A stretch of 64,000 nucleotides of DNA from Pandoraea nosoerga (GCF_902459585.1 NZ_CABPSC010000002.1:310001-374000), one strand, 5' to 3'; numbered from the stretch's first letter, positions 28,692 to 46,200 are shown. The notes: generated from the sequence alone by a model not told the origin. Numbers and translations are program-made.

Positions 28692-31292
28692 TCATCCCGG
28701 GGTAAGCAGGGCAACGGGCAGCACGTCGAGCACCTCGGACAGTGCCAGCTCGCTGCCGGATCGCGTGCCGATTGCCGCCTCGCAAATCAGGCTGCGGCAA
28801 TGCGTGGTGCGCGACACCGGCCCGATGTCCACGACCGTCTCGCGCCAGTCCTGCGCCCGCAGCCGGGGCGCACTCCGGGACATTCCCGGCACGGGGGCGG
28901 TCGCGCCCAGGTGGCGTGCGGCGTGCCGCGTCGCCACACAGACGAGCGCCCCGCCCGTGCGGGGTGCGGGCACGCGGGCGAACGCGACGACCTGCGACGC
29001 GCACGGTCCGCGCGCCTCGAGCGCAACGTAGTCGCCGTGCATGAACGCCGGCGTAAAGGCACGGCGCAAATGGAGCAGGGCGCGCAGCAGCGCGCGCTTG
29101 ATGTCGCCGTCTTCCCACCGATCCATCAAGGCGAGCCAACCGGCGCGGTCCATCGTACTGCCGGTCGTCGCGAAATCGAAACGTACCGGGCGGCGATTGT
29201 CGGGATCCACGAGCGTCTGGTCCCAGCCGATGCTGGCCTGATAGGTGTCCGGAACGCCTGGGCAGGTCAGGCGCAGGAACGTCTGCGTGAGCCCGTTCAG
29301 TGCGCCGGCCGGACCGATGGCGTCCGAGAAGGCCTGCATCGACTGCACGAACGACGGTTCGGCCATGATGGCGGCGAGAAACGCCTCGCATGCCGCTTCG
29401 TAGTTGCTGTCAGGCGCGAGCCAGGAGGTGCGCAGGCCCGCCTCGCGAATCGCCTTGCGCTGCCATTGCGCCACGCGCCCGACAAACGTGGCGATGGCCT
29501 CGCGCGTCGGTGCCGACGACGACCAGCCGCACGGCCAGGCGCCGGCGAGCGTCTGGTAGAGCATCAGTTCGTGCGCGGGATCGGGCGCGTTGGCCGCCGC
29601 GTCGCGATGGCGGTCGTTCTCCACCCGCCAGCCGGCGACCATTTCGGCCCAACGCGCCGGGACTTCGGATAGCACCGCCAAGCGGGCGCGCACGTCTTCG
29701 CCGCGCTTGTGGTCGTGGGTGGCGGTGGTGAGCATGGCGGTGCGCCAGTGTTGCGCGCGGTGCGCATTGGCCCGGTGAAACGCCTCGGGCGGCAATGACA
29801 AGGTGGCCGCATCGCAGCCAACGTCGTTGCGTGAAAGGAGGCGTCCCCAACGGTATCCGGCGGTATCCTCCACAGCCTTGGCCGCCAGCGGCGCCGTGGT
29901 CTGCGCAAAGCGAATCTGCGCGTCGCGCCGCAGCCCCGTCGCGCCGTTCTCGCCAGGCGTGAGCCAGCGGACCAGTTGTGCCAGCGCCGCGTGGTCGAGC
30001 GCATGGAGCTTGCGTCGCGCCGCGGCCATGGCCGTCGCCAGCACTTCGTTGGCCGCGTCGGCGGCTTCCGGACCGTCCGGATAACAGCGGTACACGGGAA
30101 ACGACGCCGCCAGCGCGCAGGCGCACCGGTGCAAGCTGGCGATACCGAGATCGCGCGCGGGACCGCTCGCGTCGGCTTCGACGAGCGCCGAGAGCGCCTT
30201 GGCGACTCTTGCCATCTCGCTGCCGAAGCGCTCAACGATCAATTGTTCGCGCGCCTGCCGAACATGCGAGTCGAAGTCCCTGACGTCGCCCGTCGCGCTT
30301 CGCCAGAGGGCGTCGAGTTCGCTCGCGCCATTCGCGTCGTGCAGCAGCGCGCCCACGTCGTTCATGAAGTCGTAGCCGGTCGTGCCATCGGTTTGCCAGC
30401 GGGCGTCGAGGCGCTCGCCGTTCATCAGGATCTTCTCGACGACGATCCAGGGCTCGCGGCCCCGGCCATGCGCACGCAGCGCCGCGCGCAACATGCGACA
30501 GTACGCGCCGGGGTCGCCCAGCCCGTCCACGTGGTCGATGCGCACGCCGTCGATGACGCCGTCGGCGAACAGGCGCAGCACCAGAGCGTGGACGGCGTCG
30601 AACACTTCCGGGCGCTCGACGCAGACGGCCGCGAGCGTCGTGATGTCGAAGAATCGGCGCCAGTTGAGCGCGTCGCGCGCGAGGGGCCAATGCGCCAGAC
30701 GGTAATGCTGGCGCGCCAGCACCTGCTGCCAGTCCTGCGCCGTGCGCGCAGCGTCCGCAATGCCGAGCGTGTCGGGCGCCAGCGGCCAGCGCGCGTCGCC
30801 GCAGGCGAGCGACGACTCCCCCGTCATGCCGTGCACGACGGACAGCTCTCGCCGGGCCAGTGTATCCGCGAGCGAGTCGGCAAGCACCGGCAGCAGAACC
30901 TTGCCGGCAGGAACGTCGGCATTGCCTTCCCAATCGATGTCGAAGTAGCGCGCATAGGGACTTTGCCGTCCTCGACGCAGCACGTCGCACCACCAGCGAT
31001 TCGCCGGACCAATGCCCATGTGATTCGGCACGATGTCGAGCACGAGCCCCATGTCGAAGGCGGCCAGCCGGTCGCGCAGGCGGCGCAACCCGGACTCGCC
31101 GCCGAGCACGTCGCTCACCGTGCCGGGGTCGACGACGTCGTAGCCGTGCGTCGAGCCGGTCGCCGCCGTCCAGATCGGCGAGGCATACAGGTGCGAGACG
31201 CCGAGTGCCGCGAATGCGGGAACGTCGCGCGAGGCGTCGTCGAAGGTATAACCGGCGTTGAACTGCACCCGAAGGGTGGACAGGGGCGTCAT
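28692..31292 (-). CDS. treY: Malto-oligosyltrehalose synthase
   Basis: The protein has 866 residues, normal for TreY. A GH13 fold starts at once ('LRVQFNAGYTFDDASRDVPA'), with 'LVLDIVPNHMG', the nucleophile region 'DGVRIDHVDGLGDP' and the acid/base region 'WIVVEKILMNGE'; 'TTATHDHKRGEDVRARL' and 'CPGVPDTYQ' are typical of TreY. It converts the reducing end of maltodextrins into a terminal trehalose unit, which TreZ then releases. The long C-terminal insertions seen in some homologues are moderate here. It is the last gene of the operon, 25 bases after malQ; the in-frame extension upstream of 31292 is not TreY-like. Confidence 0.93.
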   Translation of the reverse strand: MTPLSTLRVQFNAGYTFDDASRDVPAFAALGVSHLYASPIWTAATGSTHGYDVVDPGTVSDVLGGESGLRRLRDRLAAFDMGLVLDIVPNHMGIGPANRWWCDVLRRGRQSPYARYFDIDWEGNADVPAGKVLLPVLADSLADTLARRELSVVHGMTGESSLACGDARWPLAPDTLGIADAARTAQDWQQVLARQHYRLAHWPLARDALNWRRFFDITTLAAVCVERPEVFDAVHALVLRLFADGVIDGVRIDHVDGLGDPGAYCRMLRAALRAHGRGREPWIVVEKILMNGERLDARWQTDGTTGYDFMNDVGALLHDANGASELDALWRSATGDVRDFDSHVRQAREQLIVERFGSEMARVAKALSALVEADASGPARDLGIASLHRCACALAASFPVYRCYPDGPEAADAANEVLATAMAAARRKLHALDHAALAQLVRWLTPGENGATGLRRDAQIRFAQTTAPLAAKAVEDTAGYRWGRLLSRNDVGCDAATLSLPPEAFHRANAHRAQHWRTAMLTTATHDHKRGEDVRARLAVLSEVPARWAEMVAGWRVENDRHRDAAANAPDPAHELMLYQTLAGAWPCGWSSSAPTREAIATFVGRVAQWQRKAIREAGLRTSWLAPDSNYEAACEAFLAAIMAEPSFVQSMQAFSDAIGPAGALNGLTQTFLRLTCPGVPDTYQASIGWDQTLVDPDNRRPVRFDFATTGSTMDRAGWLALMDRWEDGDIKRALLRALLHLRRAFTPAFMHGDYVALEARGPCASQVVAFARVPAPRTGGALVCVATRHAARHLGATAPVPGMSRSAPRLRAQDWRETVVDIGPVSRTTHCRSLICEAAIGTRSGSELALSEVLDVLPVALLTPG

Positions 31293-31317
31293 GGAGCTCT
31301 CGTTCTCAGGGGCCAAC

Positions 31318-33579
31318 TCAGGGGCCGACCGTGCGATGCGCGGGGCGACGAGCCGTTGCGCGCCGCGCACTGACCCCGCGCATTCTGGCGAATCGGGCAA
31401 CGCGCGAAGCGACATCGGCCTCGCCGAGCAGCGTGGATACCGGCGCAGGCAGCCGTCGGCGCCAGTTCGGATGCTCCGTCGTGGTTCCCGGCAGGTTGTC
31501 GGCTTCACGCGCGCCGATGGCGTCGGAGATGGGCAGCAGCGCCAGCGCCGCGGGCGCGAGCGCAACGAAGCTCACGATCGCGTCGAGCGGTGTCACGCCC
31601 GGCGGGCGACCCGCCGCCCTGGGGAGCGCTTCGGCAGCGCCGTCTGCCGGCCCCTCCACAGAGTCGGCATGCACCGATGGTGCGGCTGCCTGGCCGCCTT
31701 CGTTGACCACGCCGGCCGCGACCATGGCGTCCCACAGTGCCGTGCGGTCCCCCCGGCGCGCCCGCCGGGCGGCGCGCGCGTCGAAGCTGGTGCGCGAGAG
31801 CCGCACGCGCCAGGCGATGTCGCGCCCGGTCCACCAGCCGACGGCCGTGGGCAGGTCGTGCGTGCTCGTCGTGGCGACCGCGTCGGCGCGCCACTGGATC
31901 GGATCGAGAAATTGCGCGGATTGGCCGGGCGTCGCCTGCGGCGGCTCGCCGCGCGCGAACCACAGAACGTCGGTGCCGAGCACGCCCTGCGTGGCAACGC
32001 GCGTGCGAAAGTCGACCGGCACCGTGCCGAGATCCTCTCCGACGACGATCGCCCGGTGCCGCGACGACTCCAGCGCCACGATGGCGAGCAGGGCGTCGAG
32101 CGGGTAGCGCAGATACGCGCCGGAATTCGCCGGCGCCCCTGCCGGGCAGACCCACAGGCGGGACAGCCCGAGCACGTGGTCGATGCGCACGCCGCCCGCG
32201 AAGGCCAGGGCCGCACGCAGCGCCGCGATGAACGGCCGGTAGCCGCGTTGCCGCAATGCCCAGGGCGAGAATGTCGTCAATCCCCAGACCTGGCCCGATG
32301 GACTGAACGCGTCCGGCGGCGCGCCCAGCGACACGCCCTGCAGCAGGTGGCCGACGTCGGCCCACGCCTCGCTGCCGGTCGAGTCTACGCCGACCGCCAT
32401 GTCGGCAATGAGCCCAATGCCCATGCCGGCCTCACGCGCCTGTCGATGTGCCTGTTGCAATCCCCGCAGCGCAAGCCACTGCAGGAAGACGTGAAACGCG
32501 ACGTCGTCGGCATGCTCGATCGCCAGACGTTCGGCCTGCGGCGCCCATGGCGAGTGCAGGCCGCGCGGCCATCGGCGCCAGTCGTCTCCGTGCGTCGAGT
32601 GCATGCGCTCATGCAGCATCTCGAAACGCGCGTGGGCTTCAAGGGCGTCACGACCGTCGCGGCGAAACGCCTTGAGCGCGGCGGCCTGTTCGGCGTCGAG
32701 CCAGCGCTCGCGAAGATGATAGAGATGACGCAGCACCTGAAGGCGCGCGGCCCAGGCCGCCGGCCAATTGACGAGCCGCTGGCTCTCGCGCTGGGCATAG
32801 CCGGAGATCAGCCGTAGTTGCCGCGCGGCTTCCTGCGCTTCGGGCATGCCGCACACCGCAGCCGGATCGATGTGGGCAGCGTTGTACCAGCGGCGATTCG
32901 ACGGCGAATACGGACTGTACTGGGCGGGTCGCGCGCTGAACATCGCGTGCGCCGGACTGATGGCGAGCGCCTGCGCGCCGTGTTTCGCGCTGGCGATCGC
33001 GGCGTCGGTGAGCGCGCCATAGTGTCCCAGGCCGCCGTCGCCTTCGCTGCGCAGCCCATAGAGCGGCACGCTCATCCCCCAATCGCGGGCATTCTCCGGC
33101 GGGCGGTGCGCATGCGGCGGGGCAACGACGAGCATCAGACGCCGGTTGCCGATCTCGAGATGGTGATAGCCGGGCACGTCGATGGCGCCCAGCAGCGACT
33201 CGCCCGAGGTGGCATCGACCTGCGTCACGCCATCGACCATGCCGCCGTCTTCCAGATGAACCCGATAGGGCAGCCCCTTTCGCCCGGCGGTGAGCGACAT
33301 TGCGGGTAACGTGGCGGGTACGCCCACGCGCGTGACGATCTGCGTCTCGTCCGACAGCGAGGCGGGCGATTCGAGGAAATTCAGGCTGTCGCGGCATTGC
33401 GCCGCGTTCGCACACCGCAGGCCCATGGCGTCGAGCAACGCGCGCAAGGCGTCGAGCGAAACGGTTTGCGCACGGCCATTGGCGTCTTCCCAATGCACGA
33501 GCAGGCCCGCGCGCTGCGCGAGCGCATGCAGCGCTTCCTGCGACGGCGCGGACAACAACGAAGCAGCGGTGGTGCTCAT
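31318..33579 (-). CDS. malQ: 4-alpha-glucanotransferase (amylomaltase)
   Basis: The protein has 753 residues, starting at an ATGA overlap with treZ. The N-terminal 140 residues are the extra domain of enterobacterial-type MalQ. The GH77 core shows 'VPLYGLRSEGDGGLGHYGAL', 'YSPYSPSNRRWYNAAHID', the nucleophile Asp in 'GGVRIDHVLGLSR', the acid/base Glu in 'VVGEDLGTVP' and 'TSTHDLPTAVGWW'. It disproportionates maltodextrins, providing chains long enough for TreY. The last 40 residues are arginine-rich and not conserved. Confidence 0.92.
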   Translation of the reverse strand: MSTTAASLLSAPSQEALHALAQRAGLLVHWEDANGRAQTVSLDALRALLDAMGLRCANAAQCRDSLNFLESPASLSDETQIVTRVGVPATLPAMSLTAGRKGLPYRVHLEDGGMVDGVTQVDATSGESLLGAIDVPGYHHLEIGNRRLMLVVAPPHAHRPPENARDWGMSVPLYGLRSEGDGGLGHYGALTDAAIASAKHGAQALAISPAHAMFSARPAQYSPYSPSNRRWYNAAHIDPAAVCGMPEAQEAARQLRLISGYAQRESQRLVNWPAAWAARLQVLRHLYHLRERWLDAEQAAALKAFRRDGRDALEAHARFEMLHERMHSTHGDDWRRWPRGLHSPWAPQAERLAIEHADDVAFHVFLQWLALRGLQQAHRQAREAGMGIGLIADMAVGVDSTGSEAWADVGHLLQGVSLGAPPDAFSPSGQVWGLTTFSPWALRQRGYRPFIAALRAALAFAGGVRIDHVLGLSRLWVCPAGAPANSGAYLRYPLDALLAIVALESSRHRAIVVGEDLGTVPVDFRTRVATQGVLGTDVLWFARGEPPQATPGQSAQFLDPIQWRADAVATTSTHDLPTAVGWWTGRDIAWRVRLSRTSFDARAARRARRGDRTALWDAMVAAGVVNEGGQAAAPSVHADSVEGPADGAAEALPRAAGRPPGVTPLDAIVSFVALAPAALALLPISDAIGAREADNLPGTTTEHPNWRRRLPAPVSTLLGEADVASRVARFARMRGVSARRATARRPAHRTVGP

Positions 33580-35369
33580 AGCGGTCCCTCCAGCCAGGCG
33601 ACGCAGGCATTCGCGCACAGCACGCCTTCGGACAATCCGGTGGTAGCCTGCGGGGGCGTCTGGCAAAGCGGTGTGCCGCACACGCGCAGGGCGGACCGGT
33701 CGATCGTCACGCCGTGGCCGCCGAGGTTGAGCGCGATGACGAGCAGCGCCCCGTCGCCGAGCCGCCAGCGCGCACATAGCGCGTGCGGGCTCAGTACGTC
33801 GACGCCCGCGCACGCCGCTCCCGGCAGCCGCGGCACGATCCACGTCCTGCGCATTTCGATCAGGCCGCGGTACCACGTCAGCCATTCGTCGGAGGCGGGC
33901 GTTTCGTCCTCGCCCGGCGCAACGCACGACATCGCGAACGTGACCGGATCGTTGGGGTCGGGCACGCACGCCTCGGTGACCGCGCCGAGCCGGGCGAACT
34001 CCTGCCGCCGTCCTTCGCGCACGGCGTCGGCGAGCGTCCCCCGGTAATCGGTGAAGAACAGGAACGGCGTTTCGCTGCCCCATTCTTCGCCCATGAAGAG
34101 CATCGGTATCTGCGGACACAGCAGCAGCAGGGCGACGGCCGCGCGCAGCGCCTGCGGGTCGGTCAACGTGACGAGCCGCTCGCCGAACGGGCGATTGCCG
34201 ACCTGATCATGGTTCTGCAGGAACGTGACGAACGACGTGGGCGCGAGAAAGCTGCTCGGCTCGCCTCGGGATCGGCCCAGTCGCTCGACGCGCTCGCCCT
34301 GGTAGGCGAAGCCTTCGGCCAGGGCTCGCGCCAGGTGGGCCATCGGCTTCGCCTCGAAGTCGGCATAGTAGCCGTCGCGCTCGCCCGTGAGCAGCACGTG
34401 CGCGGCATTGTGGAAGTCGTCGTTCCACTGCGCGGCCGAAGTCTTGGCGAGCAGTCCGGCCGCGTTGTGCTCGTTCTCGAAGATGAGATGCACGTGCCGG
34501 CCGGGTTCGCGCGCGGCGATCTCGTCGCGCACACAGGTGGACAGCGCCTGGACGAATGCGTCGTTGCCGATGGCGTGGACCGCATCGAGGCGCAGGCCGT
34601 CGACGCGATATTCGAACAGCCAGTACAGCGCGTTCTGTATGAAGTAGCGCCGCACGCAGGGCGCTTCGAAGTCGATCGAGGCGCCCCACGGCGTGGGTTT
34701 CGTCTGGTCGAAGAACTGCGAAGCATATGCGGCCAGATAGTTGCCGCTGGGACCGAAGTGGTTGTAGACCACGTCGACGAAGACCATCATGTCTTCGGCG
34801 TGCGCGGCGTCGATGAGCGCCTTGAGCTCGTCCACCGTGCCGTAGGCGCTCTCGGGCGCGAACGGCAGCACGCCGTCGTAGCCCCAGTTGCGTTGCCCGT
34901 CGAACGTGCCGATCGGCATGAGCTCGATCGCGCTCACGCCGAGCTGCGAGAGATAGGGCAATCGCGCGCGAACGCCGCTGTAGCCGCCCAGCGCGCCCAC
35001 GTGAAGTTCATAGATCACCGTTTCATGCCAGGGCCGGCCTTGCCAGCCGGTCGTCCGCCACTGGTACGCGCGCGGATCGACGACGACGCTCATGTCGTGG
35101 GGCCCGCCGGCCTGCGCGCGCGAGGCAGGGTCGGGCACGCGCCGGCCGTCGGGAAGTACGTAGCCGTATCGCGTGCCGGCGACGCACGGCACGGTCAATT
35201 CGAAATGCCCGCCCTCGTAGGCATGCATGGCCATGGGCGGCTCGCTCTCGATGGCGAGTCGCATGGTGCTCGCATCAGGCGCCCAGATGCAAAAGCGCGC
35301 GGTGCCGTCTTGCTGCAACGCGGCGCCGAAGGGCAGGGGAAAAGCGTGTGTCGTGGTCATGGTGCGCAT
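33576..35369 (-). CDS. treZ: Malto-oligosyltrehalose trehalohydrolase
   Basis: The protein has 597 residues (594 if the second ATG at 35360 is used). An N-terminal CBM48-like domain ('ARFCIWAPDASTMRLAIE') precedes the GH13 barrel: 'VVYNHFGPSGNYL', the nucleophile in 'YRVDGLRLDAVHAI', the acid/base Glu in 'HLIFENEHNAAG' and 'FLQNHDQVGNRP'. It hydrolyses the bond next to the trehalose end made by TreY, releasing free trehalose. Translationally coupled to malQ; the glgX stop lies 33 bases upstream. Confidence 0.93.
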   Translation of the reverse strand: MRTMTTTHAFPLPFGAALQQDGTARFCIWAPDASTMRLAIESEPPMAMHAYEGGHFELTVPCVAGTRYGYVLPDGRRVPDPASRAQAGGPHDMSVVVDPRAYQWRTTGWQGRPWHETVIYELHVGALGGYSGVRARLPYLSQLGVSAIELMPIGTFDGQRNWGYDGVLPFAPESAYGTVDELKALIDAAHAEDMMVFVDVVYNHFGPSGNYLAAYASQFFDQTKPTPWGASIDFEAPCVRRYFIQNALYWLFEYRVDGLRLDAVHAIGNDAFVQALSTCVRDEIAAREPGRHVHLIFENEHNAAGLLAKTSAAQWNDDFHNAAHVLLTGERDGYYADFEAKPMAHLARALAEGFAYQGERVERLGRSRGEPSSFLAPTSFVTFLQNHDQVGNRPFGERLVTLTDPQALRAAVALLLLCPQIPMLFMGEEWGSETPFLFFTDYRGTLADAVREGRRQEFARLGAVTEACVPDPNDPVTFAMSCVAPGEDETPASDEWLTWYRGLIEMRRTWIVPRLPGAACAGVDVLSPHALCARWRLGDGALLVIALNLGGHGVTIDRSALRVCGTPLCQTPPQATTGLSEGVLCANACVAWLEGPL

Positions 35370-35402
35370 GGGTATGTCGAATCATGGAGACCGGCGGCGA
35401 GC

Positions 35403-37526
<2,124 letters not shown>

Positions 37527-37529
37527 CGG

Positions 37530-39832
37530 CTATTTCTCCGGGGTCAGGACCAGACAACCCAAGGGGGGCAGCGTGAGCGCGAGCGACGCTGCATGGCCAT
37601 GCGACGGGACGTGCTGCGCTTCGATCCGACCGCCATTGCCGACGCCGCTGCCGCCATAGCAAGATGCGTCGGAGTTCAGGACTTCGCGCCATGTCCCGGC
37701 AACGCCGACGCCCACGCGATAGTCATGACGCGGGATCGGCGTGAAGTTGATGACGACGAGGCAAACGTCGCGGTGCGCCGCGCCGCCAGCGGGTGAACCG
37801 AAGCGCTGGTAGGCCAGCACGCTGTTGTCGCGATCGTTGCCGACGACCCACGCGAAGCCGGCGGACTCGGTGTCGAGCCGGTGCAGGGCCGGCAGTTCGC
37901 GATAACAGCGGTTCAGGTCGCGCACCCAGCGCTGCACGCCGCGCCCTGCGGGATCGTCGAGTTGCGACCATGCGAGCGGGGCGTCGTGATTCCATTCGGC
38001 CGGCTGGGCAAATTCGCCGCCCATGAAGAGCAGTTTCTTGCCGGGGTGCGTCCACTGGAAGCCGAAGTACGCGCGAAGGTTGGCGTGCTTCTGCCAGGCG
38101 TCGCCGGGCATGCGACCGATCAGCGAGCCTTTGCCGTGTACGACTTCGTCGTGCGAGAGCGGCAGCACGAATCGCTCGGAGAACGCGTAGACCAGCCCGA
38201 AGGTCAGATCGTCGTGATGGTGCCGCCGGTAGACGGGGTCGCGACCGATGTAGCGCAGCGTGTCGTTCATCCACCCCATGTTCCATTTGTAGTCGAAGCC
38301 CAGTCCGCCTGAGCTCACCGGCGCGCTCACGCCGGGCCACGCGGTCGATTCTTCCGCGAACAGCGCGGCGCCCGGGGCCTCCTGGGCGACGCGCTCGCTC
38401 AGCGCCTGCAGGAACGCAATGGCTTCGAGGTTCTCGCGTCCGCCATAGCGGTTCGGCACCCATTCGCCCGGGCGGCGGCTGTAGTCGCGATAGAGCATCG
38501 ACGCGACCGCGTCGACGCGCAAGCCATCAGCGTGAAAGCGGCGCAGCCAGTCGAGCGCACTGCCGATCAGGAAATTGACGACCTCATGGCGCCCCAGGTT
38601 GTAGACGCTCGTCTTCCAGTCCTGATGGAAGCCCTCGCGCGGGTCGGCATGCTCGTAGAGCGCCGTGCCGTCGAAGTGGGCGAGCCCGTGTACGTCGGAC
38701 GGAAAGTGCGCGGGCACCCAGTCGAGGATGACGCCGATGCCCGCGCGGTGCGCCATGTCGATGAGGCGCGCGAACGCCGCCGGATCGCCCAGACGCGCGG
38801 TAGGCGCGTAGAGGCTGAGCGGCTGGTAGCCCCAGGATCCGGCGAACGGGTGCTCGGTCACCGGCAGGAACTCGATGTGCGTGAAGCCCATGTCGCGCAC
38901 ATAGGGAATCAGACGCTCGGCCAGCGTGTCCCAGTCGGCCTGCCGCCCGCCGTCGTCCCCGGCCGGCAGCCACGATCCGGCATGGACTTCGTAGATCGAC
39001 ACGGGAGCGTGCGGCGCGACCCGGCGCGCTCGCTCGGCAAGCCACGCGTCGTCGTGCCAGACGAACGGCGCGCCGGGAGCGACGCGCGAGGCCGTCGCCG
39101 GGGGCGGCTCCGTCAGGCGCGCCATCGGATCGGCCTTGAGCGGCAGCACCGCACCGCCGGCCGTGCGCACTTCGAACTTATAGCGCTCATGCTCGGCGAG
39201 CCCGGGGATGAACAGCTCCCACACGCCGGCGTCGTGACGCAGTCGCATGGGATGACGGCGCCCGTCCCAGCCATTGAAGTCGCCCACGACCGAGACGCGG
39301 CTCGCGTTCGGCGCCCAGACGGCAAACCGCACGCCCGGTACGTCGTCGATGGTCATGATGTGGGCGCCCAGACAGTCCCCGATGTGCCAGTGGCGTCCCT
39401 CGCGCAGCAGATGCAGGTCGAGTTCGCCGAGCAGCAGGCCGAACGCATAGGGATCGGCGGTGACCTGATGCGCTTCCTGCCAGTCGATATGCAGCCGGTA
39501 GCGCGGCGCGGCGGGGCTCGTCCGCCCGCCATCGGCTGCCCGGGGAAGTCGCGCGGCAAAAAGTCCATCTGCGTGCAAGCGCTGCATCGGTACCAGGCTC
39601 GTCTCGTGCGCCGTCGACGGCTCGACGGCAGCGTTGAGCGCGCCCGGCAGGAAAGCGCGAATCGTCCACCCGTCGGCTTCCCGGTGCGGGCCGAGAACGG
39701 CGAACGGGTCGGGGTGACGCGCCTCGACCAGCGCCCGGACGTCTTCCTGCGACATCGCCGATGCCGGGGCCTGAATCACTTCGCGGCCTTCGGCGCCGGC
39801 CGGCAGGGACGGGGAGCGAGGCTGGGCGGAAC

Positions 39833-39836
<4 letters not shown>
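37530..39836 (-). CDS. glgB: 1,4-alpha-glucan branching enzyme
   Basis: The protein has 768 residues, starting at an ATGA overlap with treS. The N-terminal region has a GlgB N1 domain ('[20 protein letters not shown]') and a CBM48 domain ('[20 protein letters not shown]'). GH13 motifs: '[13 protein letters not shown]', the nucleophile in '[16 protein letters not shown]', the acid/base Glu in '[13 protein letters not shown]' and '[15 protein letters not shown]'. It makes alpha-1,6 branches in the linear chains extended by GlgE. Full-length and intact. A start 35 codons upstream is possible but lies in treS and lacks family similarity. Confidence 0.94.
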
Positions 39837-43209
<3,373 letters not shown>

Positions 43210-43213
<4 letters not shown>

Positions 43214-46200
43214 GGGGTCTCCCCGGAATCGGGATGCTCGCGCCAGGGCCGCACGGCCCAGATGCCGTAGGGGGCGTGCGGCGGCAGGTGAACGTGTTGA
43301 TGTTTGCCTCGCCATACGAACTGCGTTCCGTCGAGCAGATTCTCGGCCTCGAGCGCCGCGTCGTCGGGCAGTTGCCAGCGCCAGAGCGGCAGTTCGATCG
43401 GCGCGTCGTGCACTTGGCCGGCATCGAGATTGATCGCCACGAGAACGACGTCCGAACGCGTCGGCGTGGCCTTCTCGAAATACAGGACGTGGGGATCGCC
43501 GGCATTGAGGAACGTGACGCCGCGGTGCGTCTGCAACGCCGGGTGCCCGCGCCGTATGCGGTTGAGCACGGTGATTTCGCGCACGATGTTGCCGGGACGG
43601 TCCCAGTCCCACGCGCGGATCTCGTACTTCTCGGCGTCGAGATACTCCTCGCGCCCGGGCAGCGGCGTCGCTTCGCAGAGCTCGAAGCCGCTGTACATCC
43701 CCCAGAGGCCGGACAACGTGGCGGCCAGCGCCGCGCGCGCCAGATGCACGGGGCGCCCGCCGCGTTGCAGGTGGTAGGGGTTGATGTCCGGGGTGTTGAC
43801 GAAAAAGTGCGGGCGAAAGCAGGCCGCGATCTCGGGGCGCTGCAGCTCCATCAGATAGTCGGTGATTTCCCCCTTGGTTTCCCGCCAGGTGAAGTAGGTG
43901 TACGACTGCGAAAACCCGATCTTCGCGAGCCGGTACATCAGCTTCGGGCGGGTAAAGGCTTCGGCGAGAAATACCGCGCGCGGGTGCGCCGCGCGCACGG
44001 AGCCGATCAGCCACTCCCAGAACGGCAGCGGCTTGGTGTGGGGATTATCGACGCGAAAAAACTCGATGCCTTCGCCAATCCAGAACAGCACGATGTCGCG
44101 CAACGCGAGCCACAGCGCGGGCACGGCGTCCGGCGCGTAGAAGTCGACGTTGACGATGTCCTCGTACTTCTTCGGCGGGTTCTCGGCATAGCGCAACGAC
44201 CCGTCGGCGCGCCAGTCGAACCAGCCGGGATGCTCGCGCAGCCACGGATGATCCGGCGAACACTGCACGGCGAAATCGAGCGCGATGCGAAGCCCCTGGG
44301 CGTGCGCCGCATCGCGCAGGCGCCGGAAGTCGTCGATCGTGCCGAGCTCGGGGTGAATGGCATCGTGACCGCCGGTCTCGTCGCCAATGGCGTATGGGCT
44401 GCCCGGGTCGGTCGGCTGCGCGTCCAGGCGGTTGTTTCGTCCTTTGCGGTGCGTGCGGCCGATGGGGTGGATCGGCGGCATGTAGAGCACGTCGAACCCC
44501 ATCTCGGCTATCGCGGGCAGCCGCCGGATGACGTCGTCGAACGTGCCGTGCCGGTTGACGTCGCCGCTTTGCGAGCGCGGAAACAGTTCGTACCAGCTCG
44601 CGTATCCCGCCTCGGGCGGCTCGGCGTCGAGCGCAAGGGCCGGCGAGCGCGCGGCGAACGGGCGGTGACGCACGGCGGCCACGGCCTCCAGCGTGGCCGG
44701 CGCGCTCAGCGTCGCGTAGGCGATGGTCGGGTCCTGCGACTCGCCTTGTTTGGCGATGGTCTCGAGCGTCTTGCGGTGCTTCGCGACGCACGCCTGCGCG
44801 GCGATCTCGCGCAGGCATTCGACGCCTTCCCGGATTTCCAGCGCGACGGGCTGCCCCGCATCGCGCTTCTTCGCGACCTCGATGCACCAGTTGACATAGG
44901 GGTCGCGCCACGCCTCGACCAGGTATTCGTACCGGCCCAGCCGCGTCGGGCGGAACTCGCCGCGCCAGCGATCGTTGCCGATCGGCACCATCGGGGCTTC
45001 GCGCCAGGTGTTCGAATCGAGCGCCCGCCACCGCAACACCGCGCTCGGATGCGCATGACCGTCCGTGAAGACGTCGGCGTAGACGGGCACGTTCTCGCCG
45101 ACGACGGCGCGCGCGACGAAGCGCCCGTTCTCGAGCGACGGCACCACGTCCTCGATCACGACACGCGAGTGCGCCGCCGCGTCGCGCACGGCCCGACGAT
45201 CCTGCTCGCTCGCCGCGCCATACCTGGCCTTCGGCCACGCGTGGCGCGACACGCTGCGATCGAGCGTCGCATGCCAGATGCGGACTTCACCGGGCGCCAG
45301 CGTGATGTGCGAGAGCGTTTCGGGCTCGCCCGTGGGGTTGCCCTGCGAGTCGAGCGGCGTGAAACGAACGTGGCCGCCGTTGGCGCAGGCGGAGACCGGC
45401 AGGCTCGCCGCTCGCGTCAGACTGCGATTGACGGCGACGATACGGCTGTCCTTCGCATTGGGTACCTGCTGCGTCAGGACGGTGACGGCAGCGTCGGCGC
45501 CGGAAAGGCATCGTAGTACGGCGGGCGCGACAGGCAGTTCGTGCGCGGGCGTCTTCGCCGGCGATGCCCGGCGGGCCGTCTGCGCGAGCCGGCGGTTGCC
45601 GGCGCGGACCGTCTGGCGGAAGTCGATTTCCTGGGCCGGTGCCCCGGAGTCCGCAGCGTTCGGCGGCGCCACGCCGGGCACTTCCCGCGCGGCATGCGCG
45701 TGGCCGAATTCCATGCCGGCGGGCATGAGAATGCCGTCGCCGAGCTCGAAGGCCAGTTGGAGCGCCCGTGCGCATTCGAGCACGTTGTGGCTGCGCGCGA
45801 CGATGTCGCCGGACGTGTCGAAGGGGTCGCCCGCCAGGGCGATTCGCCACGCACATTTCGCCAGGTCGGCATGCTCGTCATAGAGCCAGGAAGCGCGCAT
45901 GTCCCACCAGCACGAGGACAGGAATACACCATCGAACCCGGCCGAGGCCACGGCGCTCATCTGCTCGCGCGAGAGTCCCGGCGTCCAGCCGAACCATTGC
46001 AGCGCGGGGTAGTGGCGTCGCATGTCGCCCAGCAGACGGTGCCACGCCGCGGCGGGCCGCACGTCGAGATGGTGCAGGCAAAAACCGTTTACGCCCTGTG
46101 CGGCGAGGCAGTGCAGACGCGCCGCGAGCGGGTCGGAGGACGGGCTGCGCGTCTGCGATCGAGCCGTGGCGTTGGCTTGCGGCGCGCTGAGCGGCGAACC